From positions 1,488,001 through 1,552,000 of the forward strand of contig CAWFML010000004.1 in the NCBI GenBank assembly GCA_963817025.1: DNA of 64,000 nt, read 5' to 3'. Below the pieces are notes generated by a model. That model was not told where the DNA came from. It was given only the letters and a program-made list of their open reading frames with translations, and did not search any database. Positions within the stretch are counted from its first letter, which is position 1, and each line of letters opens with the position of its first letter. Both the position numbers and the translations under genes were made by a program. The DNA comes from JACMLC01 sp963817025. Its GTDB lineage: Bacteria > Acidobacteriota > Blastocatellia > Pyrinomonadales > Pyrinomonadaceae. Positions 35,411 to 43,403 of the stretch are shown piece by piece.

Positions 35411-35875
35411 ATGTCTTCCATGCCGCCAATCATTCATACCATCGGACACGGACGCCACCCGTTCGCTTATTTCCTTGAGCTGCTAAGGCAGCATGAGATC
35501 GCTTTCGTGTGCGATGTCAGAAGCGCGGCGCGCTCGCGCTGGCCGCAGTATAACGGGCGCGTGCTGGAAGAGAATTTGCGAGAGGCGGGCATAGGCTATG
35601 AGCATTTGCCGGAGTGCGGCGGCAAGGTGATTGCGCCGCCGGATGAGTTGTCGCGCGGACTTGATAGGATTATAGAGCTGGCCTCGGAGATGCGCGTCGC
35701 CATCATGTGCTCTGAATCGCAGCCCCTGACGACACATGCTGTGCCGCGCGCCCACTGTCATCGCGTAGGCTTGCTCTCCGTCCCCTTGCGCGAACGCGGC
35801 GCGAGCATCCGGCACATCCTCCCAGATGGCAGAGCCGTAGAGTTTGACGAAGCCGCAACCTCTTCTATCTGGTAG
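35411..35875 (+). CDS. DUF488-family protein
   Basis: The 154-residue protein has family hallmarks: 'IHTIGHGRHPFAYFLELL' at the start, 'VCDVRSAARSRWPQYNG' (the D-V-R-x-x-x-R-S motif), 'YEHLPECGG', 'VAIMCSESQ' and 'CHRVGL'. The fold is thought to be rhodanese-like, and the Cys in MCSE may be reactive; no function is established. It is the last gene of the probable three-gene operon and ends before a palindrome. Confidence 0.85.
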   Translation: MSSMPPIIHTIGHGRHPFAYFLELLRQHEIAFVCDVRSAARSRWPQYNGRVLEENLREAGIGYEHLPECGGKVIAPPDELSRGLDRIIELASEMRVAIMCSESQPLTTHAVPRAHCHRVGLLSVPLRERGASIRHILPDGRAVEFDEAATSSIW

Positions 35876-35910
35876 GTAGCGGGTCAGTTTGAACTTGTGG
35901 TATGACGAAA

Positions 35911-36003
35911 GAATCTCCCGCAAAGGCGCTGGTGACGCAAAGAAAGCATTCAAGATAAAGCATCACTCAACACCTTTGCGTCACCAGCGCCTTTGCGGGA
36001 ATC
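35911..36003. repeat. Intergenic palindrome, 'cgcaaag' family, long-arm copy
   Basis: The left arm 'cccgcaaaggcgctggtgac' and gcaaag (35917-35944) pairs almost perfectly with 'ctttgcgtcaccagcgcctt' and tgcggga (35973-36000). The arm continuity of about 27 bp makes this the best-preserved copy of the family in the window. Confidence 0.88.
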
Positions 36004-36153
36004 TGTTTTTTCTTCGCCCTGTTTGAAGCTAACGCCCACTAACCTCTGGCAAAAAGCTTACCTCCCTGCAAGAGTTATCTAGTATCATCCGCCTTTCATA
36101 AAAGAAGTGTGGTTGGACCAATTTTTTCTCGTCTCCGTTGCAACGTATATTCT

Positions 36154-37065
36154 ATGCCTCGACGCAGGTACACAAAATCACAGTCGCGCAATGTCGCGCA
36201 GTCTTTGCAGGAGTACGGGCGCGGCGTGGCGGGCGGGTTGATGTTCAGTCTGCCGTTGCTCTACACGATGGAGGTGTGGTGGGTCGGATTTACGGCGCAC
36301 CCGTGGCGGCTGCTCTGCTATGTCGCGGCCACGTTTGTCCTGCTGCTCGGTTATAACCGCTATGCAGGCTTGCGTCAGGATGCGAATCTCCTTGAAGAGA
36401 TGGTCGATTCGGTTGAAGAGATGGGCATCGGCATCCTGCTCTCGGCGTTGATTCTTTTTCTGCTGGGGCGTCTGACCTCAGAGATGCAGGCGGACGAGAT
36501 TGCCGGGCGCATCGTCATCGAAGCCATGACGGTTGCCATCGGCGTCTCTGTCGGCACGGCGCAGCTCGGCGGCGGCGAGGACGCGGGAATGGCCGGAGAC
36601 AAGCCGCCGCAGGAAGGCGATTCAAAGGAAAAGAAAGATAAAGGCGCGCAGGATGGAGCAGAGGAAAAGGAGATACACTTTGGCGGGCAGTTATTGCTGG
36701 CAGCCTGCGGCGCGGTGCTGTTTGCCGCGAATCTTGCGCCGACGGAAGAGATTGTCATCATTGCCATAGAGACTTCATGGCTCAAGCTGCTGGGGCTGGC
36801 CGCGTTGTCGCTGCTGCTGGGCACGCTCATTCTGCACTACAGCGAGTTCACAGGCGCAAAGCAGTTCGTTCACCATCATGGTTTCAGCGCAGTCCTGATT
36901 AGCGCCGTCTTGACCTATGCCATCGCGCTCATCTCTTCGGCATTGATACTCTGGTTCTTCGGTCGTTTCGACGGGGTCACCATCTATACCATGCTGGCCC
37001 AAACCGTGGTGCTCGCAGTGGCCGCGACTCTCGGCGCATCCGCCGGAAGGCTCCTTTTGCAATGA
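36154..37065 (+). CDS. TIGR02587-family integral membrane protein (DUF2391)
   Basis: The protein has 303 residues from the ATG at 36154; the frame extends to a GTG at 36109. A basic N-terminus is followed by two blocks of membrane helices (about 25-130 and 185-300). A soluble Lys/Glu/Asp-rich linker (about 150-180, 'GDSKEKKDKGAQDG') separates them. 'GLMFSLPLLYTMEVWWVGF' and 'ANLAPTEEIVIIAIE' match the TIGR02587 family as I remember it. The function is unknown. It overlaps the next gene by ATGA. TIGR02587 and TIGR02588 genes are known to occur as neighbours, which supports both calls. Confidence 0.83.
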   Translation: MPRRRYTKSQSRNVAQSLQEYGRGVAGGLMFSLPLLYTMEVWWVGFTAHPWRLLCYVAATFVLLLGYNRYAGLRQDANLLEEMVDSVEEMGIGILLSALILFLLGRLTSEMQADEIAGRIVIEAMTVAIGVSVGTAQLGGGEDAGMAGDKPPQEGDSKEKKDKGAQDGAEEKEIHFGGQLLLAACGAVLFAANLAPTEEIVIIAIETSWLKLLGLAALSLLLGTLILHYSEFTGAKQFVHHHGFSAVLISAVLTYAIALISSALILWFFGRFDGVTIYTMLAQTVVLAVAATLGASAGRLLLQ

Positions 37066-37445
37066 GCAAATTACAGAAAAACCGGCTTGAGTGGATGGTC
37101 TTCGCCATCGGCCTTGCGCTGGTCTTAGGCACGATCTCGTATCTGACTTACGCGGGCTTGATGATAGGCAGCGACCCGCCAAGCATAGAGGTGCGGCTCG
37201 GCGCGCCGGAACAACGCGAGCACAACTTTATCGTGCCCGTGACGGTCGTCAACCACGGCGACCAGACAGCCGCAGGCATCCACATCGAGGTCGTCATGGA
37301 ACAGGACGGCGCAGAGAAAGAGCGCGGCGAACTCGACCTTCCCTTTCTGCCGCGCCACGCGACGCGCGAAGGCTGGGTGACATTCGCTCAAGACCCGCGC
37401 ACAGCGCAACTAAAGGCGCGCGTCCTCGGCTATGAAAAGCCTTGA
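37062..37445 (+). CDS. TIGR02588-family membrane-anchored protein
   Basis: The 127-residue protein has a short cytoplasmic start, one membrane helix (about 10-32, 'WMVFAIGLALVLGTISYLTYAG') and an exported Ig-like/beta-sandwich domain ('HNFIVPVTVVNHGDQTAAGI', 'EREG'-like turns, 'GWVTFAQDP'). Translation is coupled to the preceding gene. The role is unknown; it is probably a partner of the TIGR02587 protein in the inner membrane. Confidence 0.83.
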   Translation: MSKLQKNRLEWMVFAIGLALVLGTISYLTYAGLMIGSDPPSIEVRLGAPEQREHNFIVPVTVVNHGDQTAAGIHIEVVMEQDGAEKERGELDLPFLPRHATREGWVTFAQDPRTAQLKARVLGYEKP

Positions 37446-37469
37446 GCACTTGTACCGGGCTATAAATTT

Positions 37470-38717
37470 TCAGCTGCTGACCGGAGCGATTTTGGTTTCC
37501 GTGTATTCGCTGGCGTGGCTGCGCGCGAAATAGACGGCAGCGAGAAAGGCTATGAACATGATGGCGGAAGCGGCCCAGAAGGTGGCGCGCACCGACGCGT
37601 CGGAGATATGAGCCGGCGCGGTCGCGCTGTAGATGAGAAACGCGCTCAAGAGCGGGCCGACGACGCGCGCGAGGCTGGCTGCGGATTGCGTGACGCCGAG
37701 CACGCTGCCCTGCTCGGCGCGGCTGACGCTCTTTGAAGAGAGACTCGTGAGGGCCGGAGTCGCCAGCGAGTTGCCGATGGCAAGCACGCCCGTAATCATC
37801 AGGAGCGCGGCCAGTCCCCCGGCCTGCGGCCCGACAAACGGCACGATGAAGAGGCTCACTGTAAACATCAATGCTCCGGCGATGACGAGCGGCAGTTCTC
37901 CGAAACGCTTGACCAGTTTGCCAATCAGCGTCCCCTGCACGACCGCCGCAATCGTCCCGATAAAGAGGAAGAGATAGCCGTTATGCTGCGCGTCATAGCC
38001 GAAGCGATACATCGTATAGAGCGCAAACGTCGTGGTCATAATCGAGAACGCGACGATGAAAAGAAAATAGATCAAGAGCACGAACGCAAGCCGCGTCTGC
38101 TTCATCGAACGCCGCATCAACGTCCAGCGGCTTTCGCTTGAACGCGCGCGGGCCGGGTGATCCGGCGTGACCGTTTCAGGCAGCGTGAAGTAGAGCAGAA
38201 CGGCGTTGGCAAATGCGAGCGCGGCGGCAAAGATGAACGGGACGCTGATGCCCCAACGGCTCATGATGCCGCCAATCGGCGGGCCAAAAATAAACCCCAA
38301 CCCGAAGGCCGCGCCGACGATGCCCATGCCCTTCGCGCGCTCTTCCGGCGTCGTGATGTCCGCGATGTAGGCTTGCGCGGTGGAGATGTTGCCGCCCGTG
38401 ATGCCGTCCAGAATTCTTCCGGCAAAGAGCATCCACAGCGTCGTTGCAAAACCCATGACGAGAAAGCCCAGCCCCGTCCCGATAAGGCTCAAGAGCAACA
38501 CCGGTCGCCGTCCATACCTGTCCGACAGTCTCCCCAAAATCGGCGAGAAGATAAGCTGCATCACGGAGTAGGAAGCAAAGAGCAGCCCGACCGAACGCGG
38601 CGTCGCATTAAACTTGCTGCTCTCGACATAAAACGGCAGCACCGGAATGACTATGCCGAATCCGATGAGGTCTATGAAAATCGTGATGAAGATGACCAGC
38701 AGAGGCGAGCGTTTCAT
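37470..38717 (-). CDS. MFS transporter, TetA/DHA1-like
   Basis: The protein has 415 residues from the ATG at 38717; the open frame upstream reads into a palindrome. It has twelve membrane helices. Motif A is 'GRLSDRYGRRPVLLLSLIG' between helices 2 and 3. The proton-coupled exporter motif C-like 'VGAAFGLGFIFGPPIGG' is in helix 5, and 'LGVTQSAASLARVVGPLLSA' is in helix 11. It resembles tetracycline or multidrug antiporters, but resistance cannot be claimed from this alone. The stop is 25 bp from that of the convergent TIGR02588 gene. Confidence 0.9.
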   Translation of the reverse strand: MKRSPLLVIFITIFIDLIGFGIVIPVLPFYVESSKFNATPRSVGLLFASYSVMQLIFSPILGRLSDRYGRRPVLLLSLIGTGLGFLVMGFATTLWMLFAGRILDGITGGNISTAQAYIADITTPEERAKGMGIVGAAFGLGFIFGPPIGGIMSRWGISVPFIFAAALAFANAVLLYFTLPETVTPDHPARARSSESRWTLMRRSMKQTRLAFVLLIYFLFIVAFSIMTTTFALYTMYRFGYDAQHNGYLFLFIGTIAAVVQGTLIGKLVKRFGELPLVIAGALMFTVSLFIVPFVGPQAGGLAALLMITGVLAIGNSLATPALTSLSSKSVSRAEQGSVLGVTQSAASLARVVGPLLSAFLIYSATAPAHISDASVRATFWAASAIMFIAFLAAVYFARSHASEYTETKIAPVSS

Positions 38718-38722
38718 AAGAG

Positions 38723-38801
38723 CAGTGACGAGTGACGAGTGATGTGTGACGAGCAAGCACAAGCTTTTAACCTGTCACTCATCACTCGTCACCCGTCACT
38801 G
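38723..38801. repeat. Palindrome 'cagtgacgagtgacgagtgatg' family
   Basis: The left arm (38723-38752) is built of gtgacgagt units. The right arm (38774-38801) is its complement, 'gtcactcatcactcgtcac' and ccgtcactg. It lies between the DoxX stop and the MFS start, both on the minus strand. Confidence 0.85.
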
Positions 38802-38806
38802 TAGTT

Positions 38807-39238
38807 TTATCTTCTTCTCATGTGCATCAGCTTCATATCAATAGAGGCTTGCCCGCCGCCGGAGATGACGAGGGCGAGAGCCATGCCGAGCAACGCGACA
38901 GTATACTCTATGCCCTTCGGCGCGAAGAATGCGCCCCAGTGAACGCCGATCATGGCGACCAGCATGACAAAGGCTATGGAGAGCGCGCCGAGCCGCGTCA
39001 GGAAGCCGAGCAAAACCAGCAAGCCCCCGATGAGTTCGGAAAAGGCTGCTGCGCCCATCCACAGCTTTGCGGGCTGCAAGCCGAAAGGCGCGGGATTCTG
39101 CACAAAGGCAGACAGCCCCGGCCCATCCCACCAGCCGAATACCTTCTGCATGCCGTGCGCGATGAAAATTATTCCGAGCGCAAGCCTCACGGGCAAGGCG
39201 AACCAGGTGGGTATCGTGGCGATCAATTTACGAAACAT
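38807..39238 (-). CDS. DoxX-family membrane protein
   Basis: The 143-residue protein has four membrane helices with the DoxX signatures 'LALGIIFIAHGMQKVFGWW', 'AAFSELIGGLLVLLGFLTRLGA' and 'VMLVAMIGVHWG'. DoxX proteins are quinone-linked or thiol-linked membrane proteins of mostly unknown role. GGAA-type purines precede the ATG. It lies upstream of, and possibly with, the MFS gene, although a palindrome intervenes. Confidence 0.9.
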   Translation of the reverse strand: MFRKLIATIPTWFALPVRLALGIIFIAHGMQKVFGWWDGPGLSAFVQNPAPFGLQPAKLWMGAAAFSELIGGLLVLLGFLTRLGALSIAFVMLVAMIGVHWGAFFAPKGIEYTVALLGMALALVISGGGQASIDMKLMHMRRR

Positions 39239-39310
39239 CTCAAGTTCCTTTCATCCGGCGTTTTTGAATTTTCCGAGGGGTGCGGCCATCTTAAATTATC
39301 TCGCGCGAAA

Positions 39311-39409
39311 AGCAAGGATGAAGTGATTTACTCATTGGCTCATTGACTCATTTACTCATTGAGAAAATGAATTAATGAATCAATTTCTCTTCATCCTTCA
39401 TCCTCGCTC
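39311..39409. repeat. Nested palindrome: 'agcaaggatgaag' outside, 'ctcattgactcatt' inside
   Basis: The outer arms are 39311-39323 (agcaaggatgaag) and 39389-39409 (cttcatccttcatcctcgct). The inner array 39329-39381 is built of ctcattgactcatttactc and its partial complement aatgaattaatgaatcaat. Inner and outer families both occur elsewhere in the window (32618-32668 and 5721-5853). It ends a few bases before the BlaI operators. Confidence 0.75.
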
Positions 39410-39416
39410 TTCAACA

Positions 39417-39460
39417 TACGAAATTTTTCGTTGACAATACGAAAAGTTTCGTAGTAAAGT
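39417..39460 (+). promoter_or_regulatory. Promoter of the blaI-like operon overlapped by two operator dyads
   Basis: Dyad 1 at 39417-39432 is TACGAAA-TT-TTTCGTT (one mismatch). Dyad 2 at 39438-39453 is TACGAAA-AG-TTTCGTA (perfect 7-bp arms). Their centres are 21 bp apart, i.e. two helical turns, so dimers would bind the same face. A perfect -35 TTGACA (39431-39436) touches dyad 1, and TAAAGT at 39455-39460 (18 bp spacer) is a plausible -10, so dyad 2 fills the spacer. BlaI/MecI repressors bind paired TACA/TGTA dyads over their own promoters; the TACG/CGTA form here would be a variant. Confidence 0.75.
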
Positions 39461-39494
39461 GCGATTCGATATTTGCCGGAAAGGAATCAACCGA

Positions 39495-39884
39495 GTGGCG
39501 AAGACAAATTTACCGATGCCGACGGATGCAGAGCTGGAGATATTGACTGTGCTCTGGCAGAGGGGCTTGTGCACGGTTCGTGAAGTACACGAACAGTTGA
39601 GCGCGAGCCGCGAGATGGGATACACGACCGTTTTGAAGCTGATGCAGATCATGGCCGAGAAGGGACTCGTGCGGCGCGACGAGCGGCAGCGGGCGCATGT
39701 CTACGAGGCGCGACTCGCGCAGGAGCAGACGCAGCAACAACTGGTCGGAGACCTCTTGGAGCGCGCCTTCGACGGCTCTGCCATGAGCCTCGTGATGCAG
39801 GCGCTACAGACCAAAAGAGCTTCGGCAGCAGAACTTTCACAGATACGAGACCTCTTGGATGAATTTGAGCGAGGTGCGCGATGA
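39495..39884 (+). CDS. BlaI/MecI/CopY-family transcriptional repressor
   Basis: The protein has 129 residues from a GTG at 39495 preceded by AAAGGA; an ATG at 39516 would shorten it by seven. The winged-helix domain shows 'PTDAELEILTVLWQRG', 'TVREVHEQL', 'GYTTVLKLMQIMAEKGLVRR' and 'RAHVYEARL', all typical. The C-terminal dimerisation helix has 'LVGDLLERAFDGSAMSLVM'. BlaI proteins are cleaved when the partner protease is activated, releasing the promoter. Its stop overlaps the start of the M56 protease gene (ATGA). Two matching operators lie in its promoter, so autorepression is likely. Confidence 0.93.
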   Translation: MAKTNLPMPTDAELEILTVLWQRGLCTVREVHEQLSASREMGYTTVLKLMQIMAEKGLVRRDERQRAHVYEARLAQEQTQQQLVGDLLERAFDGSAMSLVMQALQTKRASAAELSQIRDLLDEFERGAR

Positions 39885-42055
39885 TGATGAACGAAACTTT
39901 ACTGGCCCGGCCTATTTTTCAGGTTCTCGGATGGGCTTTGCTTCACTTCCTCTGGCAGGGCGCGCTCGTCGCGCTGCTCTATGCGTCTTTGCGCGTCATC
40001 CTGCAACGCCGGACGGCGAACGTGCGTTATGCAGTAGCCTGCGGCGCGCTTGTCCTGATGCTGGCCTCGCCCATCGCCACCGCTTTGATTATCAAGCGCA
40101 GCTTTCCGCAGCCGCAGCCGCTCGCACAGTCGCAGGATGTTCCCGCTTCATGGAAAACGGATGAGGCGCTTGCCGGACAAGCCATCAACGCGCAGGCTGT
40201 AGAGCCTGTCACGTGGACAGCCGCCACGCCTGCTCCGGCGCAAGCGGCTGCGACCGACGAAGGCTTGGCGTTGAGACAAAGGCTGGCAAAGGCTTTGCCG
40301 TGGCTGGTCTCTATCTGGCTGGCGGGCGTGTTGTTTCTTTCCCTGCGCGTGCTCGGCGGGTGGGTAATGGCCCAGCGTTTGAAGAACTGGAAAACCGTTC
40401 CGGCGACGGAAATGTGGCAACGCTCCGTAGAGCAACTGTCGCAGCGGCTCAAGGTCTCGCGCACAGTGCGGCTCTGCGAATCTATAGTTGCGGAAGTGCC
40501 GACGGTGATCGGCTGGCTGCGCCCTGTGATACTGGTTCCCGTGAGCGCGTTTGTCGGTCTCAGCCCGCAACAGATAGAAGCCCTGCTCGCACATGAACTG
40601 GCACACATACGCAGGCACGACTATCTTATCAACCTGCTGCAAACGGCTATCGAGACGCTGCTCTTTTATCATCCGGCTGTGTGGTGGGTTTCGCGGCAGA
40701 TTCGCATAGAGCGCGAGCATTGCTGCGATGATTTGGCGGTCGCGGCCTGCGGCAATGTGCTGACCTATGCGCGCGCGCTGGCCGAACTGGAAGAGCTACG
40801 CGGCAAGTCAGCAGCCCTGCCGCAACTGGCCGTCGCCGCAGACGGCGGTGGTCGCGGCTCGCTCCTCAAACGCATTCAAAGGCTTATCGGAACGCCCGTC
40901 TCGCCGCATCAAAGATCGTCCGCATGGCTCGCCAGCATCGTTGCCATCGCTACAATTTTCTGTATCTGCGTCGGCGCGCGGACGGCGATTTTTGAGAGCG
41001 ATACTAATCAAGATGTATTGAGTTCGACGGAGATGTTTTTCCAGACGGCTTCGCGCAACGGAAACGCGGACAGGCTCTTCACTTTCCAGCTTTCAGGCGA
41101 TAAGACGGCTGCCGATTCTCAAATGGTCTTACAGCGCGGAATCAATGAGAGCGTGATGGTCATAGGCTTTGTGACGCAGGATGATGAAACGCTGCAAGAT
41201 GATGAAACGCCGCCGACGCCGCCTTCGACGCCAACGCCGCCCATCGTCGTCCGGCCTGTGATGGTGCCGTTGATGAATATGAGCATCACTCCGACGCCGG
41301 GCATCGTCCCGACTCCGAGAACTTTCTCCTTCTCTCAGCCGACGCCTCCGGCCAGAGCTTCTTTCGTTTTCTCTCAGCCGACGCCGCCGCCGACACCCGG
41401 CGCAGCCGTTCAGGATGACGAGGATGATGAAGACAAACCTTCCGGCAGTTTTATAGAGGGAATGACGGCGGCGGGCTACACCAACCTGAGCGTAGATCAG
41501 TTGATTTCGCTCAGAGACCACGGCGTCTCGCCACGTTTTCTACAAGAGTTGAAAGCTCTCGGCTATGGCCTTCCGTCAATCGAGATGGCGATTCGCCTGA
41601 CGGATCACGGCGTCAGAGCGGGCTATATCAAAAAGCTTGCCGAGATGGGATACAAAAAGCTTTCGTTTGAAGAATTAATCAAGGCAGCGGATCACGGCGT
41701 GCGCCCGGAAATGATTCAAGCGCTCAGCGCGGCTGGCTATGGCAATCTCACTATGGATCAGCTCATACGCACGCAGGATCACGGCGTCAATCCAACCTAT
41801 ATCAGGCAGATGGCCGAAGTCGGCTTTAGCAATCTCTCGCTCGACCTGTTGATACGGATGCGCGACCACGGAGTCGGGGCAGAGTACGTTAAGGAGATTC
41901 GCGCGATGGGTTATACGAACGTGACTGCGGAGCAGTTTATACGCCTGCGCGATCATGGCGTGAGCGCGGCCTTTCTGCGAAAGGCAAAGGAGCGCGGCTT
42001 TAATAATCTCTCGCTCGACCAATTAATCAAGCTGCGCGACGCAGACATTCTCTAA
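39881..42055 (+). CDS. BlaR1-type M56 membrane metalloprotease with C-terminal DHGV-repeat ectodomain
   Basis: The protein has 724 residues. Membrane helices lie at about 12-38, 50-71, 139-163 and 347-366. The zinc motif HELAH is at 238-242, and the downstream Glu ligand is in 'IEREHCCDDLA' (about 277-284). This is the complete M56 fold of BlaR1/MecR1 sensor-proteases, which inactivate BlaI. After the fourth helix comes a Pro/Thr-rich linker (about 440-515) instead of the class D penicillin-binding sensor domain. Residues 529-724 then hold seven 29-residue repeats, the last partial. Each reads about GY..LS.D.LI.LRDHGV...YI.E.. and is probably a pair of helices. The same repeat forms the bulk of the two proteins encoded downstream. 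The signal sensed is therefore unlikely to be a beta-lactam. Confidence 0.9.
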   Translation: MMMNETLLARPIFQVLGWALLHFLWQGALVALLYASLRVILQRRTANVRYAVACGALVLMLASPIATALIIKRSFPQPQPLAQSQDVPASWKTDEALAGQAINAQAVEPVTWTAATPAPAQAAATDEGLALRQRLAKALPWLVSIWLAGVLFLSLRVLGGWVMAQRLKNWKTVPATEMWQRSVEQLSQRLKVSRTVRLCESIVAEVPTVIGWLRPVILVPVSAFVGLSPQQIEALLAHELAHIRRHDYLINLLQTAIETLLFYHPAVWWVSRQIRIEREHCCDDLAVAACGNVLTYARALAELEELRGKSAALPQLAVAADGGGRGSLLKRIQRLIGTPVSPHQRSSAWLASIVAIATIFCICVGARTAIFESDTNQDVLSSTEMFFQTASRNGNADRLFTFQLSGDKTAADSQMVLQRGINESVMVIGFVTQDDETLQDDETPPTPPSTPTPPIVVRPVMVPLMNMSITPTPGIVPTPRTFSFSQPTPPARASFVFSQPTPPPTPGAAVQDDEDDEDKPSGSFIEGMTAAGYTNLSVDQLISLRDHGVSPRFLQELKALGYGLPSIEMAIRLTDHGVRAGYIKKLAEMGYKKLSFEELIKAADHGVRPEMIQALSAAGYGNLTMDQLIRTQDHGVNPTYIRQMAEVGFSNLSLDLLIRMRDHGVGAEYVKEIRAMGYTNVTAEQFIRLRDHGVSAAFLRKAKERGFNNLSLDQLIKLRDADIL
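41465..42052 (+). repeat. Coding array of 87-bp units (29-residue DHGV repeats) in the M56 protein
   Basis: Seven units begin with GYTNLS, GYGLPS, GYKKLS, GYGNLT, GFSNLS, GYTNVT and GFNNLS. All but the last contain [L/T/A/Q/R]-DHGV at a fixed distance. The final unit ends in LRDADIL instead of DHGV. Divergence between units at the DNA level shows the array is not a recent expansion. Confidence 0.9.
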
Positions 42056-42088
42056 AGCGAAGTTGAAAGGAATCAAGGAGATTTCATC

Positions 42089-43213
42089 ATGAACAGCAAT
42101 CATGTGACGCGTTTCTCATCCATAGCTTTCAAACTCTGTCTCGGCCTCTTCATCTCAGGCGTGCTCGTGCTGCCCTTCTATGACGGCTGGGCCAGAACAA
42201 CTGCCGCGCCTCCGCCTGCTGCTGCGTCTCCAACTGCTCCGCAGCAGGACTTCGCGGGACAGTGGGTTATCGAAAACAAAGCTGGCGCGGAGAAGGTCTG
42301 GTTCTCGCTCTATGTGCAGAGCGAGAACGGCAGGTTTTCGCAATCGTCTTCGGATTTCCCGCTCGACAAACTGAAGGGTCTGACCAGAGAGCAGATGTTG
42401 CAGGACGGCGCGGCTGTCAGTTTCAAGCTCGTGCGCGACGCCGGGACGCTCGACTGCAAGGGCTGGTTCAAAGCAGGCAAAGGCTCAGGCCATTTCACAT
42501 TCATGCCGAGCCAGCCCTTCGTCGGTGAGATGGCAAAGCTCGGCTATGACAGGCTGACGAATGAAGACCTCTTCACGCTCGCGCTGCATGATGTCAGTCT
42601 CGGCTACATCGAAGAATTAAAGGCGCTCGGTTATGACAAGCTCTCGCTCGATGATTTGATGGCGATGAAGATTCACGGCGTGACGACCAAGTATATCGTT
42701 GACCTGCGCGCCAGAGGCTACGACCAGATGGAGCCAGAGAAACTGGTCGCCATGCGGATTCACGGCGTGAGCATAGAATTTATCGAAGACCTCAACGCGC
42801 ACGGCTACAAGCGCATCCCCGCAGACGATCTGGTGGCGATGCGGATTCACGGCGTCTCGACCGATGTGATACGCGAGATGAGAGCTTTGGGATATGAAAA
42901 CCCCGCGACGGAAGAACTGGTGTCGATGCGTATCCACGGCGTGACGGCGGATTTCATCAAAGAGCTTGGCGCGCTCGGTTATAACAAAGTTCCGGCAGAA
43001 GAACTGGTGGCGATGCGGATACATGGCGTGACGACAAGCTTTATACGCGAGTTGAAGTCAACTGGCTACGATCATCCATCCGTCGAAGAACTCGTCGCCA
43101 TGCGGATACATGGCGTGACCATCGCCTTTATCGAAAAGATGAAGGCGCGCGGCATCAAGGATTTATCCATAGAAGATTTGGTCAAGCTGCGGATTCACGG
43201 GCTTGATAACTAA
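42089..43213 (+). CDS. Exported HGV-repeat protein 1 of the BlaI/M56 locus
   Basis: The protein has 374 residues. A signal anchor (about 13-30) and a Pro/Ala linker precede an N-terminal beta-rich domain (about 53-148). That domain contains 'FAGQWVIENKAG', 'RDAGTLDCKGWFK' and 'GKGSGHFTFMP'. From residue 150 to the end are eight 29-residue repeats of the kind seen in the preceding protease, here with the core MRIHGV nearly invariant. Neither part matches a family I can name. It starts 33 bp after the protease stop with AAGGAG nearby, so it is in the same operon. It is likely periplasmic or surface-located and could bind the protease ectodomain through like repeats. Confidence 0.85.
   Translation: MNSNHVTRFSSIAFKLCLGLFISGVLVLPFYDGWARTTAAPPPAAASPTAPQQDFAGQWVIENKAGAEKVWFSLYVQSENGRFSQSSSDFPLDKLKGLTREQMLQDGAAVSFKLVRDAGTLDCKGWFKAGKGSGHFTFMPSQPFVGEMAKLGYDRLTNEDLFTLALHDVSLGYIEELKALGYDKLSLDDLMAMKIHGVTTKYIVDLRARGYDQMEPEKLVAMRIHGVSIEFIEDLNAHGYKRIPADDLVAMRIHGVSTDVIREMRALGYENPATEELVSMRIHGVTADFIKELGALGYNKVPAEELVAMRIHGVTTSFIRELKSTGYDHPSVEELVAMRIHGVTIAFIEKMKARGIKDLSIEDLVKLRIHGLDN
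42536..43210 (+). repeat. Coding array of 87-bp units (MRIHGV repeats)
   Basis: Eight units start with LGYDRL, LGYDKL, RGYDQM, HGYKRI, LGYENP, LGYNKV, TGYDHP and RGIKDL. The first has LALHDV and the last LRIHGL. Units 3-7 repeat V[A/S]MRIHGV exactly, more uniform than in the other two proteins. This suggests stronger recent homogenisation or selection. Confidence 0.9.
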
Positions 43214-43248
43214 GAGTTGATTCCAAAGCTCAAAGAACGATTCATTCA

Positions 43249-43351
43249 AACTTCTTCTTTGCGCCTTCTGTTTTAGCTTTGCGCCTTTGCGCGAACAGGC
43301 AATGTTTCACGCAAAGGCGCAAACAAAGAAAGACTCAAGGCGCAAAGAAGC
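43249..43351. repeat. Intergenic palindrome, 'cgcaaag' family, inside the HGV-repeat locus
   Basis: Left arm: 'cttctttgcgccttctg' and 'tttgcgcctttgcgcgaac'. Right arm: 'gtttcacgcaaaggcgcaaa' and 'ctcaaggcgcaaagaag'. It separates the two HGV-repeat genes. The third gene may thus be transcribed separately or at a reduced level past this hairpin. Confidence 0.88.
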
Positions 43352-43403
43352 GGGTTGAGTTTTTGGAGACGGACTCTTTAAACTTTATGAAGGAAAAGCT
43401 GTC

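Noticed and set aside
38723..38801. CRISPR-like array from the repeated gtgacgagt words
   Set aside because: The units are 7-9 bp, without spacers of uniform length, and form an inverted pair; no cas genes are present. The same applies to the other word-built palindromes.
39881..42055. A beta-lactam resistance sensor
   Set aside because: The M56 protease and BlaI are present, but the penicillin-binding sensor domain with S..K and KTG motifs is missing and no beta-lactamase gene is nearby.
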